Assembly: GCF_020076305.1 (NCBI RefSeq)
Contig: NZ_JAIQXE010000002.1
Coordinates: 248,001 to 312,000 of the forward strand
Source of the DNA: Flavihumibacter profundi
Lineage (GTDB): Bacteria; Bacteroidota; Bacteroidia; Chitinophagales; Chitinophagaceae
Length of the DNA: 64,000 nucleotides
Direction of reading: 5' to 3'
Below are positions 1 through 9,185 of the stretch, in pieces; position 1 is the first letter of the stretch, and each line of letters begins with the position of its first letter. Position numbers and translations under genes: made by a program. The notes beneath the pieces are model-generated. The model worked only from the letters and a program-made list of their open reading frames with translations, had not been told where the DNA came from and searched no databases.

Positions 1-862
1 TCCCTTTTGCTACGATAATTTCACCATCCAGTACAAGTCCGTTTGGTAACTGTTCCTGCAACAAGGCATACTCTGGAAATTTTTCTGTCATCAGGTCTTC
101 ACCGCGGCTCCAGACAAAAAATGCATTGTTTCGCTTGATCATTTGTCCGCGTATACCATCCCATTTCCACTCCACCTGCCATTCATTGATGTCGCCCAAC
201 TTATCCACTTCATTTTCTACAGGATAGGCCAGGTAGAAGGGATAGGGCTTGCTGTCGTCGGCGATATTATTTTCGTCGCTGGTTAATGCTTCGAATCCAA
301 TGTTGCCCGGATCCCATTGACCACTGATGCGATGGGCGATTACAGATGGTGCTTTGCCGGTTACTTTCGACAATGCCTGCACGATTAATTGTTGGGATAC
401 ACCAATGCGAAAAGCGCCGCTCAGTAGTTTATTAAAGATAAATCGTTCAGTGGTGGTTTGCAGTTGTGTCCATCCTTGCAACATGAAGGCCTTTCTTTCT
501 TCTTCTGTCGCTTTTTCCAGTCGCCGGAATTGTTCAATATAATAGTGAAGCGGCATTTCAGTGGTAGGCTGTTGCGGCTGGTAATGCGCATCGATCAACA
601 GGGCGATGGTCTCTGACAGGTCGCCCACGGTATGATAGCATTCATCCAAAAGCCAGGAAGGGATCTGGCAAAATTCAGCACACCATTGTTTCAGTAATGT
701 AGCGGAGATGGTCCTTTTTGGTCTTCTTCCGGTAAACAGGGCAATCACCCAAACTTTATCTTTATCGTTTGCCGTTTTGAAATAATCCTGCAATGCCGCC
801 AGCTTCTCGTTGGTTTTGGTAGTAATGTTTAGCACATCAATCAACCTCGCAAACTGTTTCAT
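1..862 (-). CDS. ATP-dependent DNA ligase, partial (C-terminus beyond window)
   Basis: Joins nicked DNA through a lysine-AMP intermediate. The reading frame starts at an ATG at 862 and runs off the left edge, so about 287 residues are visible. The first ~200 residues form the helical DNA-binding part. The adenylation motif EWKWDGIRGQ follows, with the nucleophile Lys near residue 233, and then motif III LDGEII just before the edge. The catalytic C-terminal half and OB fold are missing only because the window ends. The ATG overlaps the TGA of the upstream exonuclease gene (ATGA), so translation is probably coupled. In Bacteroidota and Proteobacteria this ligase sits with an MBL exonuclease, an Lhr-like helicase and a PdeM phosphoesterase; the last two are not in view. 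Confidence 0.93.
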   Translation of the reverse strand, partial: MKQFARLIDVLNITTKTNEKLAALQDYFKTANDKDKVWVIALFTGRRPKRTISATLLKQWCAEFCQIPSWLLDECYHTVGDLSETIALLIDAHYQPQQPTTEMPLHYYIEQFRRLEKATEEERKAFMLQGWTQLQTTTERFIFNKLLSGAFRIGVSQQLIVQALSKVTGKAPSVIAHRISGQWDPGNIGFEALTSDENNIADDSKPYPFYLAYPVENEVDKLGDINEWQVEWKWDGIRGQMIKRNNAFFVWSRGEDLMTEKFPEYALLQEQLPNGLVLDGEIIVAKG

Positions 863-1887
863 GGTTCAGTTGAGTTTGCGTGATCGGTTACCGGTTGCTC
901 ATCATCTTCGGCGCCATACTGGGTTTTTACTTCCCATGCCGCAATACCTTGTTCGTTCAGGTATTTGGAAAGCACGCTTTGGAAGCCATGGGTCACATAC
1001 ACATTTTCGGCCCCTGTTGCTGTAATGCTGGATAGTAATCCTTCCCAGTCGCAATGGTCACTTAAGGCAAATCCAATATCAGCATTTCGCCGGCGTACAT
1101 TTCCCCGCACCTGCATCCAGCCGCTACAGATGCCTAAACGATACGGGTTCAGTTTTTTCATCCAGGGTGTACCATCAGCACTGGGCGGTGCAATGACGAT
1201 CGCATTTTTTAATTCCTGTTTTGTTGTTCCGGAACTGATTCGTTTAACCTGTACAAAGTTATAGCCCATTTCATCCAGCAATTGCTGCATGTTGTAAATG
1301 GCGCCGTGCACATATACCGTGTCGGTAATGTTTTTTACTGCATCCATTAACCGCTGCGCTTTTCCCAAACTGTAGGCGATCAATACCGAGGCTTTGTCGT
1401 CTTGTTGGTTTTGCAGCACCCAATCCTGTATGTTGCCATAAATTTCCTGCTGTGTTTTCCATTTGTAGATGGGCAGGCCAAATGTACTTTCAGTAATAAA
1501 CGTGTTGCACCTGATGGCTTCATATTGCCCGCTGATACCGTCGTCTTCCGTTTTATAATCACCTGTAAATACCCACACCTCACCTTTATATTCAATGCGC
1601 ACCTGCGAAGAGCCGATGATATGGCCGGCCGGATGCAAAGAGATTTTTACCCCGTTTACAAATATGGTTTCATTCCATTCAAGTGTTTGGTAATTGTTTT
1701 GCCCTAAGCGCAATTGCAAAATGGGTTTGGTCAGGGTATGGCATAAATAGTGTTGGTGTCCAGGCCGGGCATGATCGCTGTGGCCATGGGTAATAATGGC
1801 AAACTCAACGGGCTTCCAGGGATCAATATAAAAATTCCCCTGTTTGCAGTAGAGGCCCATATCTGTAAAACTGATCAGTTTGGACAT
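859..1887 (-). CDS. Ligase-associated DNA exonuclease (metallo-beta-lactamase fold)
   Basis: 342 residues. The HxHxDH zinc motif is HGHSDH at residues 34-39, within the strand-loop typical of the beta-lactamase/beta-CASP nuclease superfamily. Further metal ligands are likely the His of HPAGHIIGS and the Asp of FTGDYKTE. The C-terminal half (SDHCDWEG..., VYVTHG) matches the CPSF/SNM1-like class called ligase-associated DNA exonuclease. It lies upstream of and overlaps the DNA ligase gene by 4 nt, which supports a shared role in processing and sealing DNA ends. The activity assignment rests on family and context. A short divergent region of about 230 bp separates it from the next gene. Confidence 0.9.
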   Translation of the reverse strand: MSKLISFTDMGLYCKQGNFYIDPWKPVEFAIITHGHSDHARPGHQHYLCHTLTKPILQLRLGQNNYQTLEWNETIFVNGVKISLHPAGHIIGSSQVRIEYKGEVWVFTGDYKTEDDGISGQYEAIRCNTFITESTFGLPIYKWKTQQEIYGNIQDWVLQNQQDDKASVLIAYSLGKAQRLMDAVKNITDTVYVHGAIYNMQQLLDEMGYNFVQVKRISSGTTKQELKNAIVIAPPSADGTPWMKKLNPYRLGICSGWMQVRGNVRRRNADIGFALSDHCDWEGLLSSITATGAENVYVTHGFQSVLSKYLNEQGIAAWEVKTQYGAEDDEQPVTDHANSTEP

Positions 1888-2038
1888 GCTATTGGTAACA
1901 TCTCTGATGGGCTATTGTTGGGTACCCCGTTTTTCCTGGAGTAAATTAAATGCTAAATCAACATAATTAAAAATTATCGTCAATAGAAGCAAGATCGCCT
2001 TCATAATCGCTTTTGCACTGTTAAAAATACAATAACAC

Positions 2039-2052
2039 GATATTTTAATATC
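2039..2052. promoter_or_regulatory. Perfect inverted repeat in divergent promoter region
   Basis: GATATT-TT-AATATC is a perfect 6+2+6 palindrome between the divergent exonuclease gene (start 1887) and the exported phosphoesterase gene (start 2120). It could be an operator, but AT-rich palindromes of this size occur by chance and no cognate regulator gene adjoins it. Confidence 0.25.
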
Positions 2053-2119
2053 AATTGCGTATTGCTTCCAGCACCTTAGGTTCAGGGAAATAATTTGTAG
2101 ATTGAAAAAAATATCCATA

Positions 2120-4729
2120 ATGAATAAAGGACTTTTATCCTTTTGCATCTCCACTTTAATATTCCTGACAGATTGTTCTGTTTCGCATAAAAGCAGTAGT
2201 AAGGAACAGGAGGAAAAGAATGAATACCTTTTAGAGCATTCGAAGGTTGGTCCGCTTGCAGACAGCAGCTTTTTGGTTGCAACAACACAGGTTATTGATC
2301 CGGCCGGAGAAACAATTACTTTTCCGGGCAGGCCAACAGATATTAGTGTAAACCTTAGCGAAAAAACGCTGGCGATAAAAAACATGGAGAGTATAGATTT
2401 CGTTGATGTTGAACATAAAAAAATTATTCAAACGCTTAAAATTCCCCAGGGGGGCAATACTTTCTCAGGTATAGCATGGAGCGGTGAAGGGAATGACGAA
2501 AAGGTCTGGACCACTGATACGGAGGGTTATTTAAGGAGCGCAAAAATCAATAGCAATGGGCGTTATGATTGGGCTGATCAGTTTTTGCTTCCTGCACTGG
2601 TGAAAAAGGACGCAAATGGTTTGGACCCCGGCGGCTTAACAAAAATTGATAAGAAATCTGTGTACCCTGGCGGATTTGCGATTGATGAAGCAAGCGGACT
2701 TATTTACGTTGCCTTAAACAGGAATAATTCAGTCTGTGTGGTGAATATGAAAACAGGGGCCATCGTCGGCCAGGTTCCCGTTGGCGTAGCGCCTTTCACT
2801 GTATTGCTGCATAAGGATAAGGCATATGTGACTAACCAGGGCGGCAGGATACCTGTGGCTGGTGACAAAACTGCGCTTTCATCAGGCACTTCAATAGTGA
2901 TTGATCCTGGAACAGGCATCGCTTCTACAGGTACGGTTTCTGTTATCGATCTGCATGACCACAAAGTGATCAGTGAGATTAATGTCAGGCTGCATCCCAC
3001 TGCAATGGCGCTGGCTGCGGATGGAAACACACTGTTTGTTGCCAATTCCAACAGTGACCTTATTTCGGTTATTGATACACGCACTTATGGTGTTATTAAA
3101 ACCTTCAGCTGCAAACCCTATAATGACCTTCCTCTCGGAAGTTCACCCACTGCATTAAGCCTTTCGCCTGATGGTAAGAAATTGTATATAGCCAATGGCG
3201 GTAACAATGCGCTGGCTGTTTTTGATACTGGAAAAGATACAGTAACCGGAATGATTCCTGCCGGATGGTATCCCGGTGCTGTGTCACTGAATCGCGCCGG
3301 TACGCAACTGATTGTTGCCAATATAAAAGGTGTAGGCGGAAGAGATTTAGACCCCGGAAAGAAAGGCTATAATTCACATGATCATTTAGGTTCGGTGTCA
3401 TTTATTCCCGTGCCCGATGATAAATTATTGCAGGCGTATACTGAGAAGGCAATCACTAACATGAACCTGCCAAAAATTTACCGGGCATTAAAACAACCGG
3501 CCGGTCAAGCCCGCATGGTTCCCGTACCCACCAGGGCCGGGGAAAAATCTGTTTTTAAACATGTCTTATATATCATCAGGGAAAACAGGACATACGACCA
3601 GGTTTTTGGAGATATCGCTAAAGGGAATGGAGATTCCTCCCTCTGCCTGTTTGGTAAATCGGTCACGCCAAATGCCCACGCACTGGCTAACGAATTTGTT
3701 TTATTGGATAATACATATTGTAACGGGGTGAATAGTGCAGATGGACATCAATGGACTGATGAAGGATTGGCAACGGGATATCTTGAAAGAAGTTATGGCG
3801 GATTTGTGCGCAGCTATCCCTGTTGTGGTGGAGAAGATCCACTGGCTTATGCTTCATCCGGATTTATATGGAATAATGTGCTCCAACATAACCTTACCTT
3901 CAGGAATTACGGAGAAATGGTGCAGGCAAAAATAACACCGGAGAATGCAACCTGGACAGATATCTATAATGACTTCATCAGCAAAACCAACAGCATTAAG
4001 GTAGAAGCTACAGCGGAACTGGCTATGCTGCGGCCATATCTTAGTCCCAACTTCATAGGCTTTCCCCAGGTCGTACCTGATATATACAGGGCAAATGAAT
4101 TTATCAAAGAGTTAAAAGGATATGAACAAAGAGGTGACCTGCCAAACTTCATGATCATGCTTTTACCTAATGATCACACCGCCGCAGCAAATGAAAAATT
4201 TCCAACACCAAGAGCCATGGTGGCCGATAATGACCTGGCCCTGGGCCAGATTGTCGAAGCGGTAAGCAAAAGCAGGTTCTGGAAAGAGACTGCAATTTTT
4301 GTTATTGAAGACGACGCCCAGGCAGGCCTGGATCATGTTGACGGACGACGGACTGTTTCACTTTGCATCAGCCCATATACCCGGCGTAATGCAGTGGTAA
4401 GTACCATGTACAATCATAACAGCATTCTGAGAACTACTGAACTTATTTTTGGTCTTCCGCCAATGAACCAGTTTGACCTGGTAGCCACTCCGTTGATTGA
4501 TTGTTTCACAGATAAACCCAACTTTACACCCTTCACCGCTTTGCCTAACCAAATACCGTTGAATGAAATGAACCCTAAAATAACGCAGCTAAAGGGTAAG
4601 CAAAAGTATTGGGCGAAGGAATCCATGAAAATTCCACTGGGTGATGTTGATTTGGGCGATATGGAAGTATTTAGCCGAGTGTCCTGGTATTCTGTAAAAG
4701 GATATTCATCAACCTATCCAAAGAAGTAA
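2120..4729 (+). CDS. Exported YncE-like beta-propeller / alkaline phosphatase-family phosphoesterase fusion
   Basis: The start is taken at the ATG at 2120, six codons inside the longest frame, because it begins directly with a signal sequence (MNKGLL...FLTDCS). A Cys follows a hydrophobic stretch, so a lipoprotein is possible, although Asp before the Cys is unusual. Residues ~60-440 hold a seven-bladed-propeller-like repeat (VANSNSDLISVIDTRT, IANGGNNALAVFDT). Residues ~480-800 are a phosphoesterase/phospholipase C-like domain of the alkaline phosphatase superfamily, with metal-site motifs ENRTYDQVFGD, LPNDHT and EDDAQAGLDHVDGRR. NCBI-style naming is bifunctional YncE family/alkaline phosphatase family protein. 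Two paralogues lie in the phosphonate locus at 41.8-47 kb. The substrate is not known; a phosphate or phosphonate ester is plausible. Confidence 0.85.
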   Translation: MNKGLLSFCISTLIFLTDCSVSHKSSSKEQEEKNEYLLEHSKVGPLADSSFLVATTQVIDPAGETITFPGRPTDISVNLSEKTLAIKNMESIDFVDVEHKKIIQTLKIPQGGNTFSGIAWSGEGNDEKVWTTDTEGYLRSAKINSNGRYDWADQFLLPALVKKDANGLDPGGLTKIDKKSVYPGGFAIDEASGLIYVALNRNNSVCVVNMKTGAIVGQVPVGVAPFTVLLHKDKAYVTNQGGRIPVAGDKTALSSGTSIVIDPGTGIASTGTVSVIDLHDHKVISEINVRLHPTAMALAADGNTLFVANSNSDLISVIDTRTYGVIKTFSCKPYNDLPLGSSPTALSLSPDGKKLYIANGGNNALAVFDTGKDTVTGMIPAGWYPGAVSLNRAGTQLIVANIKGVGGRDLDPGKKGYNSHDHLGSVSFIPVPDDKLLQAYTEKAITNMNLPKIYRALKQPAGQARMVPVPTRAGEKSVFKHVLYIIRENRTYDQVFGDIAKGNGDSSLCLFGKSVTPNAHALANEFVLLDNTYCNGVNSADGHQWTDEGLATGYLERSYGGFVRSYPCCGGEDPLAYASSGFIWNNVLQHNLTFRNYGEMVQAKITPENATWTDIYNDFISKTNSIKVEATAELAMLRPYLSPNFIGFPQVVPDIYRANEFIKELKGYEQRGDLPNFMIMLLPNDHTAAANEKFPTPRAMVADNDLALGQIVEAVSKSRFWKETAIFVIEDDAQAGLDHVDGRRTVSLCISPYTRRNAVVSTMYNHNSILRTTELIFGLPPMNQFDLVATPLIDCFTDKPNFTPFTALPNQIPLNEMNPKITQLKGKQKYWAKESMKIPLGDVDLGDMEVFSRVSWYSVKGYSSTYPKK

Positions 4730-4968
4730 GATAAACACTTCCAAAAAGCCTGGTATACCGGCATTGTAGCTTTAAGTCCATGCCATTGCGGGAAACTTAT
4801 CCAGGCCTAAATAAATCCTAAAGGCTGTCCGATCGTTGGATATTATATAATACAGGCAATGCATAATACAATTCTGGCAAGTTTTTTCATTCTTAATACT
4901 TGCTCTTATATTTAGCCACTATTATGCAACACACCAGGATTAACGATGCTGCTTTTGTAATAAAGCAA

Positions 4969-7335
4969 ATGATGAAGAGATTGATTTGCCTCTCCGCAAT
5001 AGTCATGCTCTTAAGTGTAAACAATTCGGGAATGGCCCAAAACAGTTACCTGCAAAACCTGCATATTGTAACTAGTGGAGGAACCATTTCTAAAGCAGAA
5101 AAGGCTGCGGCCACAATGCTTTCAGAAGAGATTAAAAAAAGAACCGGCTTGTCATCTGATATTTCAGCCAACTGGCCTGCATCCGGTAATATTATCCTCC
5201 TGCAACAGGCAGCTGTTGCTTCGCACAAAGAAATTGCTATTCAGGACAAACCTGCATTGATTGCCAAACCGGAATCGTATCGCATCATTTCCCAAAATCA
5301 AAATAAGCGGACGGTTATTGTGGTGGAAGGATTTGATGGCAGGGGTGTTTTGTTTGGGGCCGGCCAGTTATTAAGGGATTTTAGCTACAAGTCCGGGGCT
5401 GTTGGTTTACCCGCAAACCTGGCAGTATCCTCAACGCCTTCGAAAGGGATGCGCGGCCACCAATTGGGGTATAGGAATACCGCCAATTCCTATGACAGAT
5501 GGACAAAAGCCCAGTTTGAGCAATACATCCGTGAACTGGTCATATTTGGCACCAACAGTATAGAAAGCATCCCGATTTTTGAAGAGGAAAAGAGTCCCCA
5601 TTTCAAACTTAAGCCCGATGAAATGAATGCCGCCATCAGCGGTATTTGTGATAAATACGACCTTGATTACTGGATCTGGGTGCCGGCTCAATTTGATTTA
5701 CACGATGTTGCCAAAAGAAATCATTACCTCGACAGGATTGTGACGATTTGTAAAATGTCTCCCCGCCTTAACGGAATATTTTTCCCTGGTGGTGATCCCG
5801 GCGATAATTCCCCGGAAACAGTATTGCCACTGTTAAGTGATATGGCAGGCATCCTGAAAAAATACCATCCTGAAGCTAAGGTTTGGCTATCCCTGCAAGG
5901 ATATACGCCTGCACAAAACCAGGCGGTCTATAAATATGTACAGGACCAGAAACCTGTTTGGCTGGGCGGATTGGTTACCGGCCCATCAAGCCCGCCGATT
6001 GAAGAAACAAGGGCCTCCATTCCCGCGTCCTACCAGGTACGCTATTATCCCGATCTAACCCATAACATCCGTTGCGATTGGCAGGTGCCTTATTGGGACC
6101 CCGTATTTAGTTTCACGGAGGGCCGCGAATGTGTTAATCCCCGCCCTGTACACTACACTGCGCTTTATCATTTCCTTGAGCAGTTTATGGATGGGTTTAT
6201 ATCTTATTCAGATGGGGTGCATGATGATGTCAACAAGATCATTTGGACCCGCCTCGCCTGGGATCCCACCTTATCGGAACGTAACATATTGATGGAGTAT
6301 GCTAATTTTTTCTTCAACGCAGCGGTAAAAGAAGAAGCGGCAGAGGGCATTCTTGCCCTCGAATCGAACTGGACTGGTCCTGCAAATTCAAACGGAAGTA
6401 TTCAAACCACCTGGATGGCCTGGAAGCAGATGGAACAAAAGAACCCTGCACTGGCATCCAATTGGAGATGGCAGATGTGCCTGCTGCGTGCTAACTATGA
6501 TGCCTATTCTAGGAAGCGGGGAATATATGAAGCTGGCCTGGAAGAACAGGCAAATGATATATTGCGCCAGGCTGCCCTGATCGGGCCGGGAGAAGCCATG
6601 GCAGGGGCGCAGCGGATACTGGATGAAGCCCGCAAGCCTGTTGATTCAATGCTGAGAAACCGCGTGGTATCACTTTGTGAAGACCTGTTTCAATCCATTG
6701 GGTTGCAGACCAGCGTAAAAAAATACCAGGCTTCTGGTGAAGAACGCGGGGCAGTGCTGGACTTCCTGGACTACCCACTGAATAACGCCTGGTGGCTGGA
6801 AGACAGGTTCGCTGCCATAAAAAAACTTTCCACGACTGAACAGGTGGCTGCATTGGAACAGATCGCCAACTGGGAACACCCCGGACCTGGCAGTTATTAC
6901 GATAATGTTGGTGACGTATCAAAATCTCCGCATGTGCTTAGGGGTGAGCCAATGGCCACTGACCCGTTGATGCGGAAGGCAGATAACCCCAGTTTTGCCT
7001 GGTGGGATAATGGCTTCAGCCGCCAACGCCAATCCTGGATAACCAGCCTGCGCTGGCCAATCGGGATTGAGTATAATGGGCTGGATAGTGTTTCCAGTTA
7101 TATTGTTCGGGTAACCGGTTTTGGTGAATGCCTGCTGAAAATAAACGGGCAGCGTGTTGATCACACTTTGTATGGAAAGGGTTTCGGTGAACCAAAAGAA
7201 TTCCCGGTTCCAAAGGAATTAATTAAGAACGGCAGGATTGCCATAACCTTTGATGAAATCAACGAAGACAATATTAATTGGAGACAACAATCTCGTATAA
7301 ACGAAATATGGTTAATTAAAAAACCCGGCAATTAA
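4969..7335 (+). CDS. Secreted glycoside hydrolase-like protein with GH20/GH67-type N-terminal domain
   Basis: The ATG at 4969 is preferred over upstream in-frame starts because it begins a clear Sec signal peptide (MMKRLICLSAIVMLLS...GMAQ). The next ~130 residues resemble the zincin-like N-terminal domain found before GH20 and GH67 catalytic barrels (SGGTISKAEKAAATML, ILLQQA). A (beta/alpha)8-like region follows from RGHQLGYRNTANSYDRW to YISYSDGVHDD. The last ~110 residues look like a small beta-sandwich (YIVRVTGFGECLLKINGQRV). The likely role is hydrolysis of a glycan, possibly containing amino sugar or uronic acid, outside the cytoplasm. The family is not certain and no catalytic pair could be assigned by eye. 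It ends in an intrinsic terminator. Confidence 0.7.
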   Translation: MMKRLICLSAIVMLLSVNNSGMAQNSYLQNLHIVTSGGTISKAEKAAATMLSEEIKKRTGLSSDISANWPASGNIILLQQAAVASHKEIAIQDKPALIAKPESYRIISQNQNKRTVIVVEGFDGRGVLFGAGQLLRDFSYKSGAVGLPANLAVSSTPSKGMRGHQLGYRNTANSYDRWTKAQFEQYIRELVIFGTNSIESIPIFEEEKSPHFKLKPDEMNAAISGICDKYDLDYWIWVPAQFDLHDVAKRNHYLDRIVTICKMSPRLNGIFFPGGDPGDNSPETVLPLLSDMAGILKKYHPEAKVWLSLQGYTPAQNQAVYKYVQDQKPVWLGGLVTGPSSPPIEETRASIPASYQVRYYPDLTHNIRCDWQVPYWDPVFSFTEGRECVNPRPVHYTALYHFLEQFMDGFISYSDGVHDDVNKIIWTRLAWDPTLSERNILMEYANFFFNAAVKEEAAEGILALESNWTGPANSNGSIQTTWMAWKQMEQKNPALASNWRWQMCLLRANYDAYSRKRGIYEAGLEEQANDILRQAALIGPGEAMAGAQRILDEARKPVDSMLRNRVVSLCEDLFQSIGLQTSVKKYQASGEERGAVLDFLDYPLNNAWWLEDRFAAIKKLSTTEQVAALEQIANWEHPGPGSYYDNVGDVSKSPHVLRGEPMATDPLMRKADNPSFAWWDNGFSRQRQSWITSLRWPIGIEYNGLDSVSSYIVRVTGFGECLLKINGQRVDHTLYGKGFGEPKEFPVPKELIKNGRIAITFDEINEDNINWRQQSRINEIWLIKKPGN

Positions 7336-7349
7336 GCCGGGTTTTTTTT
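7321..7349 (+). terminator. Intrinsic terminator overlapping a stop codon
   Basis: The stem AAACCCGGC / GCCGGGTTT (9 bp, 7321-7329 and 7336-7344) has a loop AATTAA and runs into a tract of eight T at 7342-7349. The stop codon TAA at 7333-7335 lies in the loop, so the last codons of the glycoside hydrolase gene encode the left arm. Confidence 0.9.
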
Positions 7350-7381
7350 GTTGTTTATACCACCAGTTGTTTATACCACCA
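7350..7381. repeat. Perfect 16-bp tandem duplication
   Basis: The unit GTTGTTTATACCACCA occurs at 7350-7365 and again, directly abutting, at 7366-7381. The second copy contains the stop codon (7371-7373, minus strand) and last codons of the HpcH/HpaI aldolase gene. The first copy lies just after the stop. It is a local duplication with no evident function. Confidence 0.9.
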
Positions 7382-8192
7382 TTTGGCTGTTGTCACCGCT
7401 AACCATAATATCACCGGCTGCTGTTTTAATAACCTGCAGGTCATGTTTTAACCGCTGCGAAAAGAGGGCGATATCAATACTGTGAACGACAATATTGGCC
7501 CCTTCCTTCATCCATTTTACCTGGCGTTCGGGTTCGAGGGAGAAATGGATGCCGATATGCAGGCCATGTGCCCTGGTCTTCTTTATAATGGTAGTAACTG
7601 CCGCTTCAAAATCAGGATGGTCATATTGTTCGGCCAGTCCGAGGCTAACCGATAGATCGTGGGGGCCAATAAAGACACCATCGAGACCGGGTACTGAAAG
7701 GATTTCATCCAGTTTCTCCATGGCCGGAACACTTTCAATATTGGCGATGCAGATATTGCCTTTGTTGTAGGTTTCAATATAATTCTTTAAGCTTTCCGGC
7801 ATTTCCTTCGTTCCCTTAATATAGGCGGATAAAAGCTCGCCTTTAAGCGGCCGGTATTTAACAGCACCGACAAGGTCTTCAACCTGCGCAACGGATTCTA
7901 TATACGGCATCACAATCCCCGTGGCACCACCGTCAATCGCCTGGCAGGCCCTGTAGGGATCTGGTGAAGGGATGCGGACAATTGGCACAATTCCATCCGC
8001 TTTAAACATTTGGCAAAGCAGGGTAAGTTCTATCCTGTCTAAAGGGATATGTTCTGTGTCAATAAATACGAAATCGAGTCCCGCACTTTTAACTGCCCGG
8101 GGCCACATCGGGCCTGTAGAAGTAATGCAGGTTCCATATACATTTTTACCGTTTTCAAGTTTTTCCAGTAAGCTGTTTTTTGTTGCGCTCAT
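7371..8192 (-). CDS. HpcH/HpaI family aldolase (2-oxo acid aldolase)
   Basis: 273 residues, normal for the family. It shows the class II pyruvate-dependent aldolase signatures: FVFIDTEHIPLD near residue 40, VRIPSPDPYRACQAIDGGA with the conserved GA(T)GIVMPYIES segment near 95-110, an IESVPAME metal-ligand Glu, and GVFIGPHDLSVSLG with the second ligand Asp. Members cleave 4-hydroxy-2-oxo acids such as 2-keto-3-deoxy-L-rhamnonate or 4-hydroxy-2-oxo-heptanedioate to pyruvate and an aldehyde, using Mg or Mn. It converges on the secreted glycoside hydrolase gene, so a role in sugar-acid breakdown is plausible, but the exact substrate cannot be read from the sequence. Confidence 0.85.
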   Translation of the reverse strand: MSATKNSLLEKLENGKNVYGTCITSTGPMWPRAVKSAGLDFVFIDTEHIPLDRIELTLLCQMFKADGIVPIVRIPSPDPYRACQAIDGGATGIVMPYIESVAQVEDLVGAVKYRPLKGELLSAYIKGTKEMPESLKNYIETYNKGNICIANIESVPAMEKLDEILSVPGLDGVFIGPHDLSVSLGLAEQYDHPDFEAAVTTIIKKTRAHGLHIGIHFSLEPERQVKWMKEGANIVVHSIDIALFSQRLKHDLQVIKTAAGDIMVSGDNSQMVV

Positions 8193-8714
8193 GCCGCTGC
8201 TTTTAATGATGGAATAATTTAACAGTTATTATTAGGGGTTCAATATACCCTGACTTTGCCAGATTTTAACAGTAATTAATTTTTTGGCCGGTTGTTTATA
8301 TGGCTACAATTTGCTTTGCCGGTACGCCGCTTCTCTTATTCCTTTTCCAGGGAAATGGCAAAAATTGTATTTAATGTTTCCCCGACTATGGAAGCAGCCT
8401 GCCGCCAGCAAATCCAATTGATAAATGACGGATGGAATGTCTCTAAAAATTAAGCAGCTTGAAATTAAAGCAACCTGGAATAATGCCGGTGGCATTGCAA
8501 GTGAAGCAATATCTGAAGAGGGTGTTAACTAAACCAATGAATAGGTTATTGGACCCTGCATCCCGCTGATAGGTGATCAACAGTTAAAAAAAGGGTGTAT
8601 TAACTATTGCAGGGAATAATAATAAAACTGATTTTCAATGCATTAAAAAAGGCCATGGATAAATTTGCATTCTTCACCCAGACGAATTACTTTCGTCTTA
8701 ACTTTTAAATTAAG
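8193..8714. other. Intergenic stretch with possible tiny ORFs only
   Basis: About 520 bases without a convincing gene. Two short overlapping plus-strand frames look mildly protein-like: 8355-8453 (32 codons, MAKIVFNVSPTMEAAC...) and 8437-8532 (31 codons, MSLKIKQLEIKATWNN...). The second begins like small DUF5908-type proteins but is much shorter. They may be decayed gene remnants. The rest is AT-rich. An inverted repeat near the right end is listed separately. Confidence 0.4.
8680..8698. promoter_or_regulatory. Inverted repeat upstream of toxin-antitoxin pair
   Basis: AGACGAA-TTACT-TTCGTCT: perfect 7-bp arms around a 5-nt spacer, 16 nt before the toxin start. Type II toxin-antitoxin operons are usually autoregulated at such palindromes by the HTH antitoxin, so this is a candidate operator (inference). 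Confidence 0.5.
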
Positions 8715-9185
8715 TTGCTGCTAGAGATAATATCCTTACCTGATCATCAATATGATAAAGTAGCATTTTATTCTGCTCAAGTTGTTGGCAAGCCGGATTC
8801 GGAATTTGCCGACTTTATGAAACGAATGAAGAAGGACCCCAAAGACTGGAAACAGGTTGGGATATTGAACTGGTGGCTCAGCAGGATAGGAACCCTTTAT
8901 GGTGCCCAGGACCACTTTTTTAAAAGAGAGGGTTATGCAGAAAGGCTTCCGCCCCCAACTTATCGTTTTGTGGAAAGTGATGGGGAGTCGGATTTTGGGC
9001 TCAGGCTATACTGCCTGGTTTTATCTGAACAGGTGGTCATCCTGCTAAATGGAGGTCGGAAAACAGCGCAACGGGTTCAGGACTGCCCTAATTGTTTTCC
9101 GCATTTCAATTTTGCCAATAAATTATCTGATGCCATTTATGAAGCAAGGCAGCAAGAAAATAGTGAGTACAGTACATGTTCCTGA
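8715..9185 (+). CDS. RelE/HigB-like toxin of a type II toxin-antitoxin pair
   Basis: 156 residues. The frame has no ATG near its 5' end. It is taken from TTG at 8715, just after an in-frame stop at 8706. The fold-diagnostic part is the C-terminal half: LRLYCLVLSEQVVILLNGG followed by a lysine/arginine-rich RKTAQRVQDCPN turn. That is the beta-strand pattern of RelE/HigB (Gp49-like) mRNA interferases. The gene overlaps the following HTH antitoxin gene by 47 nt, and toxin-before-antitoxin order is typical of HigBA-type modules. Cleavage of ribosome-associated mRNA is the expected activity, inferred from family and neighbour. Confidence 0.7.
   Translation: MLLEIISLPDHQYDKVAFYSAQVVGKPDSEFADFMKRMKKDPKDWKQVGILNWWLSRIGTLYGAQDHFFKREGYAERLPPPTYRFVESDGESDFGLRLYCLVLSEQVVILLNGGRKTAQRVQDCPNCFPHFNFANKLSDAIYEARQQENSEYSTCS

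Noticed and set aside
1912-2385. 157-codon minus-strand frame over the start of the exported phosphoesterase gene
   Set aside because: It overlaps a well-supported gene on the other strand, has an unnatural composition of Ser/Cys/Leu runs and no family pattern.
4735-4900. GGTATACC palindrome after the first phosphoesterase gene as a terminator
   Set aside because: The stem is imperfect and there is no T-tract.
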